A DNA stretch of 64,000 nt, taken from Acidobacteriota bacterium. GTDB lineage: Bacteria > Acidobacteriota > Blastocatellia > Pyrinomonadales > Pyrinomonadaceae. Every line of letters starts with the position of its first letter. The first letter of the stretch is position 1. The stretch is from NCBI GenBank assembly GCA_003385635.1, contig QQUY01000001.1:2209001-2273000 (forward strand). The letters run 5' to 3'. The position numbers and the translations under genes were made by a program. Below the pieces are notes generated by a model. The model had not been told where the DNA came from and searched no databases. It was given only the letters and a program-made list of their open reading frames with translations. This document shows positions 55,361-64,000 of the stretch, one piece after another.

Positions 55361-58027
55361 ATGAGAATCGAAATCAGGAAAGAAACTCTTAGAAGCATCG
55401 CGGCGGGAATGCTCGTCTACTCGATGCTTCTGATCAACGTGCTTGGGTCCCACGCACTCGTATTTGCGAAGGACACGGGAAAAAAGGTGGGACACACTTC
55501 TAGCCTGGAAGACTTCACGATCGATCTTACATTGCTCGCGAGAAATGGGAGGCTGGCAAAATCCAACAAGTTCAAGGGGGATGTCGACCGGCTCGTGAAA
55601 ATGCTGAGCAGAAACGATGTCCGGCAGCCGGCGCTGCTCGATGTTTCGGGCGTTGCAGCTGAGCTTGTAGTTGAGCGATTTGCCCAAAAGGTCGCAGCGA
55701 ACGATGTCCCGGAGAATCTCAAGGGGTTGCGGGTCCTGATGCTCGATGTCGACAAGGCCTACAAACTCTCAAGCAATGAGAACGAAGTAGCCGATAAATT
55801 TATCTCGGTAGTGAAGGAAGCTGCTTCCGGCTCCAATGCTACCGTTTTGTTCGTTAGTGAGCTTCCGAATTTCCTGAATGCGTTTCGCAGCAACGATATT
55901 CTTTCCCACGCCGTTCTGACCGGCCGGCTTAAAATGATCGGCGGCGCTTCACCCCAAGGTTTTGCTGAAAGCGTCGAAGACGTACCTGCATTCTCCGCGA
56001 TATTTGAACCGATGGCTATCGGTGAAGAAGGCGATGCGAATCAGGCGTTTGTACAGGACAGCGACAAGAACAAGGAAAAATACCGGGGAGACAATGTGTC
56101 GTCCGACCTTCGTGATCTTATGGCGAGGGACCGAACGGGATCTACGCGTTTGGACGTTATTCTTCAAACACGGGACGCGGACAATCCCGTTCTTCGGGCG
56201 ATGATGGCAGAACACAACGTGCGGTTGAACGATCGGATCGGCGATTCCGATACGATGATCGTGAACCTGCCCCTCAGCGCAGTCAACACGCTTGCCGAAA
56301 GCGGCTTTCTCAACTTCGTTTCGCCCGACCGCCAGATGCGGAAGCTTGGTCATCTTGAGAAGACGACCGGGGCGGATGCGATCCGTATGGCTATCCAGAA
56401 CAACAGCAGCGGTCAGGAACTGGACGGTTCCGGGGTTACCATTGCGATTCTGGATTCTGGAATAGACAACCACGATGCATTCTCATCGAATGGCTCCAGT
56501 CGCATTCTGTATAGCGAGAACTTTACCGATGAAAGCGACGCCAGCGATGGCTACGGTCACGGGACCCACGTTGCAGGGATCGCTGCCGGAGGAGACTCAC
56601 GAAACAACGGTGCTTACCAGGGAATCGCTCCGAATGCAGGCATAGTCAATCTGAAGGTGCTTGACAGCGAGGGCCTTGGGAGAACTTCCTGGCTGCTTAA
56701 TGCGCTGGACTGGCTTCTCGCGAATCATCAGCAATACAACATCCGCGTAGCTAATCTCAGCCTCGGAGGTCTGGCAATCGACTCCTATACGAACGATCCC
56801 GTCAACCTCAAAGTACAGGAACTCAATGCCGCAGGCGTACTTGTGGTCGCAGCGGCAGGTAATGAAGGAAAAGACTCTTCGGGAAGCAAGATGTACGGCC
56901 ACATCCATTCCCCTGGAAACGATCCGTCAGCGCTTACGGTCGGAGCCGTGAACACCTTCCAGACCGACTCCCGTACCGATGACGGTATCGCGTCCTTCAG
57001 TTCCCGTGGGCCTACAAGGAGCTTCTATACCACCGACGATGGTATGCGTATACACGACAACGCAATCAAACCGGATATCGTGGCGCCTGGTAACAGGATC
57101 GTCGCTCCGAGTGCCCAGAGTGACGCATATCTTCGAGTGAACCATCCGTCCCTCATGCCGACAGGCGGGGACATCAGCGGAAATGACAATGACGTAATGG
57201 AAATGAGCGGTACGTCAATGGCGACACCGGCAGCTGCCGGCGCCGCGGCGATCCTCTTTCAACTCAATCCCAATCTCACCCCTTCGATGGTCAAGATGGT
57301 CCTGCAGTACACTGCACAGCCAATTGCTGGTTACAACATGTTCGAGCAGGGTGCGGGGCAAATGAACCTTGAAGGAGCGGTGACGCTGGCGACGAAGTAT
57401 TCTTCGAACGTAGACTTCACGAACGCTTCTTCAGGCTCAAATCTTCTTTCGTCAAATGCTTCAATGCCGGCTCCGGTATCCAGCTTCAACGGAGAATCGT
57501 TCGGCTGGTCGAAAGGAATAACCACGAACCACACGTTCATAATGGGCTCAAACCTCGCGGCACGAATGCATGATGTTTACCGGAACGGACAATTCTTCCA
57601 GCAAGGAGTGTCGCACGGTGACGACTTCAATTATGTGCTCAACTACAAGTTCTCATACCGGAGCAGCCTGACCGTGAGGGCGCGGGTGGTCGAGAGTAAC
57701 GGCACAGACCTGGCTGGCGGACAGATCGTATTCGGATACGGTGTCTTGCTGAGCGACGGCGTCCTGCTCAGTGATGGAGTCCTCTTGAGTGACGGAGTTC
57801 TACTCAGTGACGGAGTGCTTCTGAGCGACGGCGTACTACTAAGCGACGGTGTTCTTTTGAGCGATGGCGTGCTATTGAGTGACGGAGTTCTTTTCAGCGA
57901 CGGCGTACTGATGAGCGACGGTGTTCTTTTGAGCGACGGCGTACTGATGAGCGACGGCGTGCTCCTGAGTGACCGTTCTTCGAACACTCGTGCAAGCACT
58001 TCCTCGTCAGCGATATTCGGCGACTAA
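55361..58027 (+). CDS. S8 subtilase with C-terminal GVLLSD tandem repeats
   Basis: An 888-residue subtilisin-like serine protease. An N-terminal signal segment (residues 11-35) and a propeptide-like domain of about 330 residues precede the catalytic domain. The triad is Asp365 (ILDSGID), His400 (GHGTHVAGI) and Ser619 (GTSMATPAAAG), with the oxyanion Asn in AAAGNEGKD. The region after about residue 690 is a beta domain, then 13 copies of the six-residue unit GVLLSD run from residue 794 to 871, followed by a short Ser-rich tail. It is likely secreted or surface-attached. A sigma54 promoter lies upstream; the GNAT gene follows 37 bases later. Confidence 0.93.
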   Translation: MRIEIRKETLRSIAAGMLVYSMLLINVLGSHALVFAKDTGKKVGHTSSLEDFTIDLTLLARNGRLAKSNKFKGDVDRLVKMLSRNDVRQPALLDVSGVAAELVVERFAQKVAANDVPENLKGLRVLMLDVDKAYKLSSNENEVADKFISVVKEAASGSNATVLFVSELPNFLNAFRSNDILSHAVLTGRLKMIGGASPQGFAESVEDVPAFSAIFEPMAIGEEGDANQAFVQDSDKNKEKYRGDNVSSDLRDLMARDRTGSTRLDVILQTRDADNPVLRAMMAEHNVRLNDRIGDSDTMIVNLPLSAVNTLAESGFLNFVSPDRQMRKLGHLEKTTGADAIRMAIQNNSSGQELDGSGVTIAILDSGIDNHDAFSSNGSSRILYSENFTDESDASDGYGHGTHVAGIAAGGDSRNNGAYQGIAPNAGIVNLKVLDSEGLGRTSWLLNALDWLLANHQQYNIRVANLSLGGLAIDSYTNDPVNLKVQELNAAGVLVVAAAGNEGKDSSGSKMYGHIHSPGNDPSALTVGAVNTFQTDSRTDDGIASFSSRGPTRSFYTTDDGMRIHDNAIKPDIVAPGNRIVAPSAQSDAYLRVNHPSLMPTGGDISGNDNDVMEMSGTSMATPAAAGAAAILFQLNPNLTPSMVKMVLQYTAQPIAGYNMFEQGAGQMNLEGAVTLATKYSSNVDFTNASSGSNLLSSNASMPAPVSSFNGESFGWSKGITTNHTFIMGSNLAARMHDVYRNGQFFQQGVSHGDDFNYVLNYKFSYRSSLTVRARVVESNGTDLAGGQIVFGYGVLLSDGVLLSDGVLLSDGVLLSDGVLLSDGVLLSDGVLLSDGVLLSDGVLFSDGVLMSDGVLLSDGVLMSDGVLLSDRSSNTRASTSSSAIFGD
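57740..57973 (+). repeat. In-frame 18-bp tandem repeat (13 units) in the subtilase gene
   Basis: Thirteen 18-base units encode GVLLSD, with three units GVLFSD or GVLMSD. The codons differ between units while the amino acids stay the same, so the array is under protein-level selection and is not a recent slippage product. Confidence 0.95.
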
Positions 58028-58064
58028 GATCGACAAAAAGGCTAAATTCTGGAGGTCCGATAGG

Positions 58065-58976
58065 ATGACACTCTTAGATCTTGAATTGGTCGATCAAAGC
58101 CGTATGTTGCAGGTCTCGGCTGTACCCCTGAAGCCGGAATTCGAGCCCTATCGGCTTGTGAAGCTAACCGATTCACACAAAGTTGAGGTACTGCAATTTC
58201 TTAACTCCAGGCCGGTGCATACGGTAGCAATGGCGAGTTTTCTGAATGACAACGGGTTTGAAAGTCGATTCAACCGGGGAATTTACTTCGGGTACCGTGC
58301 CCCGGACGGAAAGCTGGAAGGAGTTGCTCTTATCGGGCATACGACCCTGATCGAAGCCAGGACCCGGGAAGCACTCGCTGCATTTGCAGCAGCAGCAAGA
58401 GAGTCCGAGACCGCGATCCATCTGATGATGTCGGAAGGCTCCGCAATCGAACATTTCTGGGATCTATACAGTGCCGGCGCGATAAGCCCGAGACAGATCC
58501 TTGTTGAGAAGCTGTTTGAGCTGAATTTCCCGTATCTTGTCCAGGACTGTCCCTGGGAAATAGAGATCGGCGACGAGAGCCAGCTGCAGGAAATCGTCGA
58601 GGCACACGCCGAAGTCGCGGTTATTGAAACGGGAGTTAACCCTCTCGAAGAAGATCCGGATGGTTTTACGGAACGATGCCGGCGGCGTATCCAGCAGGGC
58701 AGGACTTTTGTTGCAACTGAGAATGGAAAGCTGCTTTTCAAGGCCGATATAGTCGCGGAGACTGACGATGTGATCTATTTAGAAGGAGTCTATGTATCAC
58801 CAGAGGCCCGGGGCAAAGGAGTCGGTCCGAAGTGCCTGGCCAAATTAAGCATTGCGCTTCTCGACAGGGTTTCGAACATTTGCATGCTTTCCAACGAGAA
58901 GTTCGATTCGGTTCACAGGAGTTTCGAACTGGCAGGTTATCACACAACCGACACTTGCACGACAATTGTCGTTTAA
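58065..58976 (+). CDS. GNAT-family acetyltransferase with N-terminal extension
   Basis: A 303-residue protein starting at ATG 58065 with GGAGG 9 bases upstream. Residues 20-180 are a DUF4081-like N-terminal domain (FLNSRPVHTVAMASFLNDN); the C-terminal half is a GNAT domain with GVYVSPEARGKGVGPKCLAKL as the CoA loop. Such two-domain acetyltransferases are common in actinobacteria and acidobacteria. It follows the subtilase gene 37 bases away and may be in the same transcript. Confidence 0.88.
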   Translation: MTLLDLELVDQSRMLQVSAVPLKPEFEPYRLVKLTDSHKVEVLQFLNSRPVHTVAMASFLNDNGFESRFNRGIYFGYRAPDGKLEGVALIGHTTLIEARTREALAAFAAAARESETAIHLMMSEGSAIEHFWDLYSAGAISPRQILVEKLFELNFPYLVQDCPWEIEIGDESQLQEIVEAHAEVAVIETGVNPLEEDPDGFTERCRRRIQQGRTFVATENGKLLFKADIVAETDDVIYLEGVYVSPEARGKGVGPKCLAKLSIALLDRVSNICMLSNEKFDSVHRSFELAGYHTTDTCTTIVV

Positions 58977-59023
58977 CTATAAACAACACTAGACAAAACT
59001 GTTTACATTCCTGATAATGTACT

Positions 59024-59058
59024 TGCACGGCTTTCGTTGCCGTGCAGTTCTGTTTTCC
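59024..59058 (+). terminator. Terminator after the GNAT gene
   Basis: TGCACGGC (59024-59031) pairs with GCCGTGCA (59039-59046) around seven bases, followed by GTTCTGTTTTCC. Confidence 0.75.
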
Positions 59059-59098
59059 TCACGCCCCAAATAAGAAGTGATCCGACGATCGTCGAGAC

Positions 59099-61630
59099 AT
59101 GGACGTGCGAGCACTGTACGACGCCATTCTCTCTAACTCCGTGAGGTTCCGAAAAAAAATAGACGGCTTCATGTACGGCTCGATCGCTGTAGGGCTGGCG
59201 TGTATCAGTCACGCGTTCATCAGGCTTCCGTACGGCGATATCGATCTCTATCTTGTGCTTCTGACGGCGCTTACTCTACTCGTCGGCACCCGGATATCGA
59301 TCCCTATCCCCCGCTTCAAATCTCACATAGCTGTATCCGATACCTTCGTATTCCTTGCTCTTATACTCTACGGCGCCGAGATCGCGATACTTTTGGCGGC
59401 TGCAGAGGCACTCCTTTCATCGTGGCGGTTCTGCAAACGCAAGATAACGGTTTTCACGAACGCATCGGTCATGGCGATTTGTACAACGATCGTGGCTCAC
59501 CTGATGGACTGGTCCGGTCTGCTAACCAGAGTCCGCGAAACCCCGGAATCCGGGGACTGGAGCACGTTTGTGGTCGCCTTGTCGGTCATGGCGATTGCCC
59601 AGTTCATTACGAACACGACATTCGCGGCTGTCTACGGCGCATTGAAAAGTGGAAGGGCTGTCTTCGAGGTCTGGAGAACAACGTTTCTTTGGACCTTTAT
59701 CACATATGCTGTCGGCGCATTCTGCGCTGGTGGGCTTTTCCTACTGAATCAATGGATCGGGATCGGGGTCGTGTTCGCGACGTTCCCTGTGATATTGCTC
59801 ATTTATCTGAGCTATAAAATGTATCTCGAGAACGTGGAGATGTCGCTTGCGCAGGCTGATCAGGCAAACAAGCACGCGAAGGTTCTTGAGGAACAGTCGA
59901 TCGCACTCAGAGAATCCGAGGAGCGGTTCCGAAGCGCATTTGACAATGCACCAATAGGGATCGCGCTCGTTTCTGCTACCGGCAACTGGCTCAAGGTAAA
60001 CCACGCTCTTTGCGAGATCCTCGACTACTCCCCGGAAGAGTTCCTTGAGACCGATTTCCAGTCGATGACCTTTGCCGAGGACCTCGGCGAAATGCTTGTC
60101 AAGATCCACGAACTTGTAAACGAGAAGATCTTCTCGTGTCAGCTCGAGATCCGGTTTCTCGACTCCGATGGCAAACTCGTATGGACCTCCTGGAGCGCTT
60201 CGCCTGTCGAACAGATAGGCACTGAGGAACGCCATCTTATCTTTCAGATCCTCGACATTACAGACAAGAAGGTCGCCGAAGAAAAACTGCAGTACGAAGC
60301 TACCCACGATTCGCTGACCCGGCTTCCCAACAGGTCACTGTTCATGGCTCGGCTTGAAAACGCCGTTGAGACTGCGAGAAGAAATCCTTCGTACGAGGTT
60401 GCGGTCCTGTTCATCGACCTGGACCGGTTCAAACTTGTAAACGATAGTCTCGGGCATATGGTCGGAGACCAGCTGCTAATAGGCATCGCGAGGCGCCTCG
60501 GAGAATGTCTTCGTCCTTCGGATCTCGTAGCTAGGTTGGGCGGTGACGAGTTCGTGATACTTGTTGAAGGAAAAGGCGAAGGAGAAGATGTAACAAGTAT
60601 TGCAGAGCGAGTTCAGGAGCAGTTTGCCGAGCCATTCGAACTGGCCGGCAATGATGTCTACAGCTCGGCAAGTATCGGCATCCTCAAGCTCTCAGATACC
60701 CATTTTTCCGCGGAAGACATGATGCGTGACGCCGACACGGCAATGTACCACGCAAAGAAGGCGGGCAAAGGAAGGCACGAGATCTTCGATCCATCGATGC
60801 ACAGGGTGGCGATCGAAACCTTTCAGCTTGAAACGGACCTTAGAAAAGCGATCGACAATCGCGAGTTCTTTGTCTTCTATCAGCCGATCTATTCACTGGA
60901 AACAGACGAAACGATCGGATTCGAGGCGCTTGCGCGTTGGAATCACCCTGAAAAAGGATTTATCCCTCCGAACGATTTCATTCCGGTAGCGGAAGAGCTA
61001 GGTCTTATTCATGATCTAGGCGAGCAGATACTGACCAAAGCTTGCACGGATATGAGAGAGTTGTTGAGCGAGCGTCCCTTGATACTGAGCGTGAACATCT
61101 CGTGTAAACAATTCGGGAATCCGGATTTCGTCGAAGGGGTCAGGAGGGTGCTCTTGGAAACAGGTTTTCCGCCTTCACTCCTTAAATTCGAGATCACAGA
61201 ATCGGTGTTCCTCGAACACCGGGAAGACGCGATCGCGATGCTGAGCGAACTGAGGAACTTCGGAGTCGAGATCGACATCGACGATTTCGGAACCGGCTAT
61301 TCTAATCTGAACTATCTGACTCAGCTGCCTATCTCGACACTAAAAATAGACCGCTCGTTCATCGAGTCTATGGAGACAAAGGGCAGAAATCTTGAGATCG
61401 TTCAGACGATCATCGCTCTTGCATCGGGCCTTGGAATAAAGGTGATTGCGGAAGGGGTGGAAAACAGAGAGCAGCTCCATCGGCTGAAGGCGCTGCGGTG
61501 CAGCGGTGCTCAGGGTTTCTTTTTTGCAAAGCCAATGGACCTTGAAGACGTGAAGGCTTTCATCAAAGAGCCCGGCAAGATCCCTCTTAGCAAACTGCAG
61601 GAAATCCCTTACGTACCCTCGATCCAGTAG
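59099..61630 (+). CDS. Membrane GGDEF-EAL cyclic-di-GMP protein with PAS domain
   Basis: An 843-residue protein. Six or seven transmembrane segments fill residues 22-240, a sensor of the MASE kind. A short coil leads to a PAS domain (about residues 277-395). The GGDEF motif is intact at 481-485 and the EAL motif at 609-611, with DDFGTGYSNL and KIDRSFI later, so both diguanylate cyclase and phosphodiesterase activity are possible. It is transcribed alone. Confidence 0.95.
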   Translation: MDVRALYDAILSNSVRFRKKIDGFMYGSIAVGLACISHAFIRLPYGDIDLYLVLLTALTLLVGTRISIPIPRFKSHIAVSDTFVFLALILYGAEIAILLAAAEALLSSWRFCKRKITVFTNASVMAICTTIVAHLMDWSGLLTRVRETPESGDWSTFVVALSVMAIAQFITNTTFAAVYGALKSGRAVFEVWRTTFLWTFITYAVGAFCAGGLFLLNQWIGIGVVFATFPVILLIYLSYKMYLENVEMSLAQADQANKHAKVLEEQSIALRESEERFRSAFDNAPIGIALVSATGNWLKVNHALCEILDYSPEEFLETDFQSMTFAEDLGEMLVKIHELVNEKIFSCQLEIRFLDSDGKLVWTSWSASPVEQIGTEERHLIFQILDITDKKVAEEKLQYEATHDSLTRLPNRSLFMARLENAVETARRNPSYEVAVLFIDLDRFKLVNDSLGHMVGDQLLIGIARRLGECLRPSDLVARLGGDEFVILVEGKGEGEDVTSIAERVQEQFAEPFELAGNDVYSSASIGILKLSDTHFSAEDMMRDADTAMYHAKKAGKGRHEIFDPSMHRVAIETFQLETDLRKAIDNREFFVFYQPIYSLETDETIGFEALARWNHPEKGFIPPNDFIPVAEELGLIHDLGEQILTKACTDMRELLSERPLILSVNISCKQFGNPDFVEGVRRVLLETGFPPSLLKFEITESVFLEHREDAIAMLSELRNFGVEIDIDDFGTGYSNLNYLTQLPISTLKIDRSFIESMETKGRNLEIVQTIIALASGLGIKVIAEGVENREQLHRLKALRCSGAQGFFFAKPMDLEDVKAFIKEPGKIPLSKLQEIPYVPSIQ

Positions 61631-61996
61631 TTTCTCTGGTTTCGAGTTCCGGTTCCAAGTTCCGGGAAAGAAGTGGCGGAAACGCGACCGTGTGGGAGCG
61701 TGCCTGAGGCGTAAGCCGAACCGCGCTAAGGAAAGGACTGAAACGCGACCGTTTTTCAGTCCCAGGTTCCGAGTTCCGAGTTCCAAGTAAGCGGACCGGC
61801 AAACGGCGGAAACGCGACTGTGAGGGAGCGTGCCTGAGGCGTAAGCCGAACATACTGCCTAAAGAATCGCTCACTTCCTCTGAATTTCGAACTTTGAACA
61901 CTCTGCGCCGATGGCGGGCACGCTCCCTCACGGTCGCGTTTCTGCATCTTTGCTCTTGGAACTTGGAACTCGGAACCTGGAACTCGATGTTCCGAA
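61631..61996. repeat. Nested inverted-repeat region
   Basis: No gene is seen. A 47-base word is repeated at 61675-61721 and 61805-61851, and part of it recurs inverted at 61917-61942 (about 26 bases). Outside them, GTTCCGAGTTCC-like words (61760-61787) pair with GGAACTTGGAACT-like words (61956-61986). The set forms a large imperfect palindrome. Confidence 0.8.
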
Positions 61997-62794
61997 TTAC
62001 TTCTTCAACCAGCCGAAAAGACCGTGAACGGTCACTTCCCTGTTGGTCTCGTAGATCGCTCTGGTAAGAGGAATGTTCATCGGACAGACCTGGACGCAGT
62101 TCTGTGAGTTGCCGCAATTCGCGATTCCGTCATCGTCCATCATCGCGTCAAGTCGCTCCTCGCGATCCATCTGCCCTGTCGGATGCATATTAAACAGGCG
62201 CACCTGGCCGATCGCCTGAGGGCCTATGTAGTTGTCCTCGAAATACTGCGGACAAGCTTCGAGACAGCATCCGCAGGTCATACATCTGGAGTAGGCATAT
62301 CTTTCAGCCTGCATTGACTGAGATGTATGTGGTCCGGCACCCAGATCGTGGTATCCGTCGAGCTCTACCCAGGCATGAACTTTCTTGAGGTGGTCGAACA
62401 TCGGGCTACGGTCCACTTTCAGATCGCGGACGTTCGGGAATTTGGACATCGGCTCGAGACGAATCTCGTTTCCGCCCGACTCGACCAACAGGTCATCGAT
62501 CAAGGCGGAACAGGATTGCCTGACGCGGCCGTTGATGACCATCGTGCAGATACCGCAAACCTGCTCAAGGCAATTCATATCCCACACGGGAGGCGTCGTC
62601 TCCTTACCGTCCGCTGTAACGGGATTCTTTCGAATATCCATTAGAACGGAGATCACGTTCAGGTTTCGGCGGTAAGGAATCTCGAATACCTCATCGTATT
62701 GAGGTGAATCCGTCTTTTCGCGCCTTCTGATGCGGACCCGCAACTTATCAGGGGGTGCGTCCAGTCTTACCTTCGTTCCGTTTTTCGAGCTCAT
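61997..62794 (-). CDS. sdhB: Succinate dehydrogenase / fumarate reductase iron-sulfur subunit
   Basis: A 265-residue subunit of complex II. The 2Fe-2S site is in MNCLEQVCGICTMVING with the last ligand in QSC; the 4Fe-4S and 3Fe-4S sites are CMTCGCCLEACPQY and CGNSQNCVQVCPMNIPL. It transfers electrons from the flavoprotein to quinone or the reverse. It follows the membrane protein gene by four bases; sdhA is one gene further. Confidence 0.95.
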   Translation of the reverse strand: MSSKNGTKVRLDAPPDKLRVRIRRREKTDSPQYDEVFEIPYRRNLNVISVLMDIRKNPVTADGKETTPPVWDMNCLEQVCGICTMVINGRVRQSCSALIDDLLVESGGNEIRLEPMSKFPNVRDLKVDRSPMFDHLKKVHAWVELDGYHDLGAGPHTSQSMQAERYAYSRCMTCGCCLEACPQYFEDNYIGPQAIGQVRLFNMHPTGQMDREERLDAMMDDDGIANCGNSQNCVQVCPMNIPLTRAIYETNREVTVHGLFGWLKK

Positions 62795-62798
62795 TTAG

Positions 62799-63596
62799 TC
62801 AGCTTCCTATCTTTCCGTACTGCTGAGAATCCGTGAAATAGATCACCACCCTTCTTCCACCTTCAAAGTAGGGATAAAAGAGTTCGTAATTTCCATCCGA
62901 AGCAGAGAATCTGTAGTCCGTGATCCCGTTTCGAAAAACCCCGTCCAGGTACTCGCGCTCTTCCGAAGAAGTCTGCAAGAGGAAATCCTTCCGCTCGTGT
63001 CTTTCGCCCTCGTCGAGGGACTGAACCCATCCGCCGAAAGATAGATAGACTGGATCTCCCTGTATCGAATCCAGCACTACCAACCTCACTTCCGGGAAGC
63101 TCTCATCCTGACTCTTGACGCGATTGATGATCTCCTGCGTTTTGTAGATCCAGTCATCCGAAAACTCGTAGCGGGCGACCTGGCCAAATGCCAGAGGATT
63201 CGTGTTGATCATCGAACGTGCCGAGTTTACAAGCACCTGCTCTTTCTTTTTCGATGTAAGATAATCGCCTCCGAAGAGCACACCGGCGATCAGCACGAAC
63301 AACGCGATCAGAGTTCCAGCCGCATACTTCGGAGACAGGCCTCCTCCAAACTCTTTCCTCACGACCCTTTCGCTTCTGTCTGCGATCCTTGTGAGATTGA
63401 GCATCACGTTGACCATCAGGGAACCTGCCATCAACGCGATGATCCCGAAAACACTCAGTCCGAATGTCTGAGTTAAGTTCTCCCGGAATACCCGCAGACC
63501 GAAGACCTGGATCAGGATAAACGCGAACACCCAGTATACGAGCAGCAATGCCGCTACAACCGCAACTACATTACAGATTTTTACCAATGTTCTCAT
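62799..63596 (-). CDS. Membrane protein of unknown function between sdhA and sdhB
   Basis: A 265-residue protein from ATG 63596; the upstream TTG at 63623 overlaps sdhA. Three transmembrane helices are seen (about residues 9-31, 46-67, 90-111). A soluble domain of about 150 residues follows (SARSMINTNPLAFGQVARYEF, then VVLDSIQGDPVYLSFGGWV). It is not an SdhC/SdhD-type cytochrome b subunit: no paired histidine helices are seen. It shares the operon with sdhA and sdhB, so a regulatory or assembly role in complex II is possible. Confidence 0.8.
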   Translation of the reverse strand: MRTLVKICNVVAVVAALLLVYWVFAFILIQVFGLRVFRENLTQTFGLSVFGIIALMAGSLMVNVMLNLTRIADRSERVVRKEFGGGLSPKYAAGTLIALFVLIAGVLFGGDYLTSKKKEQVLVNSARSMINTNPLAFGQVARYEFSDDWIYKTQEIINRVKSQDESFPEVRLVVLDSIQGDPVYLSFGGWVQSLDEGERHERKDFLLQTSSEEREYLDGVFRNGITDYRFSASDGNYELFYPYFEGGRRVVIYFTDSQQYGKIGS

Positions 63597-63619
63597 TGAT
63601 AAATCGTGATCTTTCCCGA

Positions 63620-64000
63620 TCAATCAGCCTTCTTACTGCTCTTTGAGTAATCCCTAAGCCGCGGCTCGATGTGCGAAACGTCGACCTGCTCATAGGAAAG
63701 GACCGGTGCTTCTTCGGAATATTCGGCGACCGTTGTCTTAAGCCATTCGTCGTCGTTGCGATCGGGAAATTCCGGCTTGAAGTGAGCACCGCGGGATTCG
63801 TTGCGGTTCAGGGCACCGAGCGTTATCACTCTCGCGAGCTGCAGCATATTCCACAGCTGGCGTGCATGCGGCACAGCCTGTGTAGCCCACAGATTCGAAT
63901 CGTTGATCGAGATGTTCTGGAATCTGTCGATCAGCTCAAGCAGTTTGTTATCCGTTTCCTGGAGGCGGTCGTTATACCGGATGACCGTAACATTCTCGGT
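63620..64000 (-). CDS. sdhA: Succinate dehydrogenase / fumarate reductase flavoprotein subunit (C-terminal end)
   Basis: The reading frame is open to the right edge, giving the last 126 residues. TLGALNRNESRGAHFKPEFP is the conserved C-terminal SdhA motif with the substrate Arg region, followed by DRNDDEWLKTTVAEYSE. The N-terminal FAD domain and its histidine lie outside the window. It is the first visible gene of the minus-strand sdh operon. Confidence 0.95.
   Translation of the reverse strand, partial: TENVTVIRYNDRLQETDNKLLELIDRFQNISINDSNLWATQAVPHARQLWNMLQLARVITLGALNRNESRGAHFKPEFPDRNDDEWLKTTVAEYSEEAPVLSYEQVDVSHIEPRLRDYSKSSKKAD

Noticed and set aside
57740-57973. Possible CRISPR-like or satellite array
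   Set aside because: The units are contiguous, 18 bases, in frame with the subtilase and encode GVLLSD with varied codons; there are no spacers.

Overview
This window is bacterial chromosomal DNA, dense in genes and moderately rich in G+C. Several traits together point to the Acidobacteriota, most likely class Blastocatellia (a Pyrinomonas-like lineage). These are a complete-looking complex I operon carrying foreign small genes, a ribosomal protein THX gene, type IV prepilins with Pro/Thr tails, a subtilase ending in GVLLSD repeats, a protein kinase fused to a hydrolase, TldD/TldE homologues and many short intergenic palindromes. This placement is inference from gene style; no rRNA is present to confirm it.

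Left arm (1-6300, all minus strand): an O-methyltransferase cut by the window edge, a zinc-free MDR oxidoreductase, a nitroreductase with its own Rrf2 regulator (a promoter and an overlapping palindromic operator are visible), a TIGR01777 epimerase, a lipoprotein cytochrome c, thiG, thiS and an unknown protein whose stop overlaps the thiS start.

6398-23271 (plus): a respiratory complex I (NADH:quinone oxidoreductase) operon in the order A-B-C-D-[TonB-domain]-E-[SnoaL-like]-F-[THX]-G-H-J-K-[DUF1272]-L-M-N, starting at a sigma70-like promoter and ending at a clear terminator. nuoI is not present. The DUF1272 zinc-ribbon gene is bracketed by two 125-bp palindromic elements in direct orientation, like a small mobile cassette.

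23279-35045: a CAT-like acetyltransferase, an unknown protein and a glutamine amidotransferase (plus); a minor-pilin operon of four prepilin-like proteins and one membrane protein (minus); a carboxylate-amine ligase (minus); a PLP transsulfuration-type enzyme and a PP2C phosphatase (plus); and an NfeD-like protein (minus).

35374-37759 is the most accessory part: a tRNA-Leu(TAA) gene, a broken tyrosine integrase, an M15-like peptidase gene and a diverged second copy of the tRNA 3' end. Together they look like a remnant of an island about 2.3 kb long, integrated at the tRNA. Just beyond are small unknown genes and a papain-like cysteine protease, then a rare alpha/beta-hydrolase plus Ser/Thr-kinase fusion, an M48 protease with a tetratrico-like tail, a VanZ-like protein, a GNAT enzyme, an exported SnoaL-like protein, a second papain-like protease and an S9 peptidase.

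50041-64000: an exported unknown protein with a palindromic operator candidate, a Tat-exported TldD-like protease with a TldE partner, malate dehydrogenase, a sigma54-promoted subtilase with 13 tandem six-residue repeats followed by a GNAT protein, a membrane GGDEF-EAL protein, a nested inverted-repeat region, and a succinate dehydrogenase operon (sdhA end, a membrane protein, sdhB; minus strand). Central energy metabolism (nuo, mdh, sdh, cytochrome c) dominates, with proteolysis and envelope functions in between.
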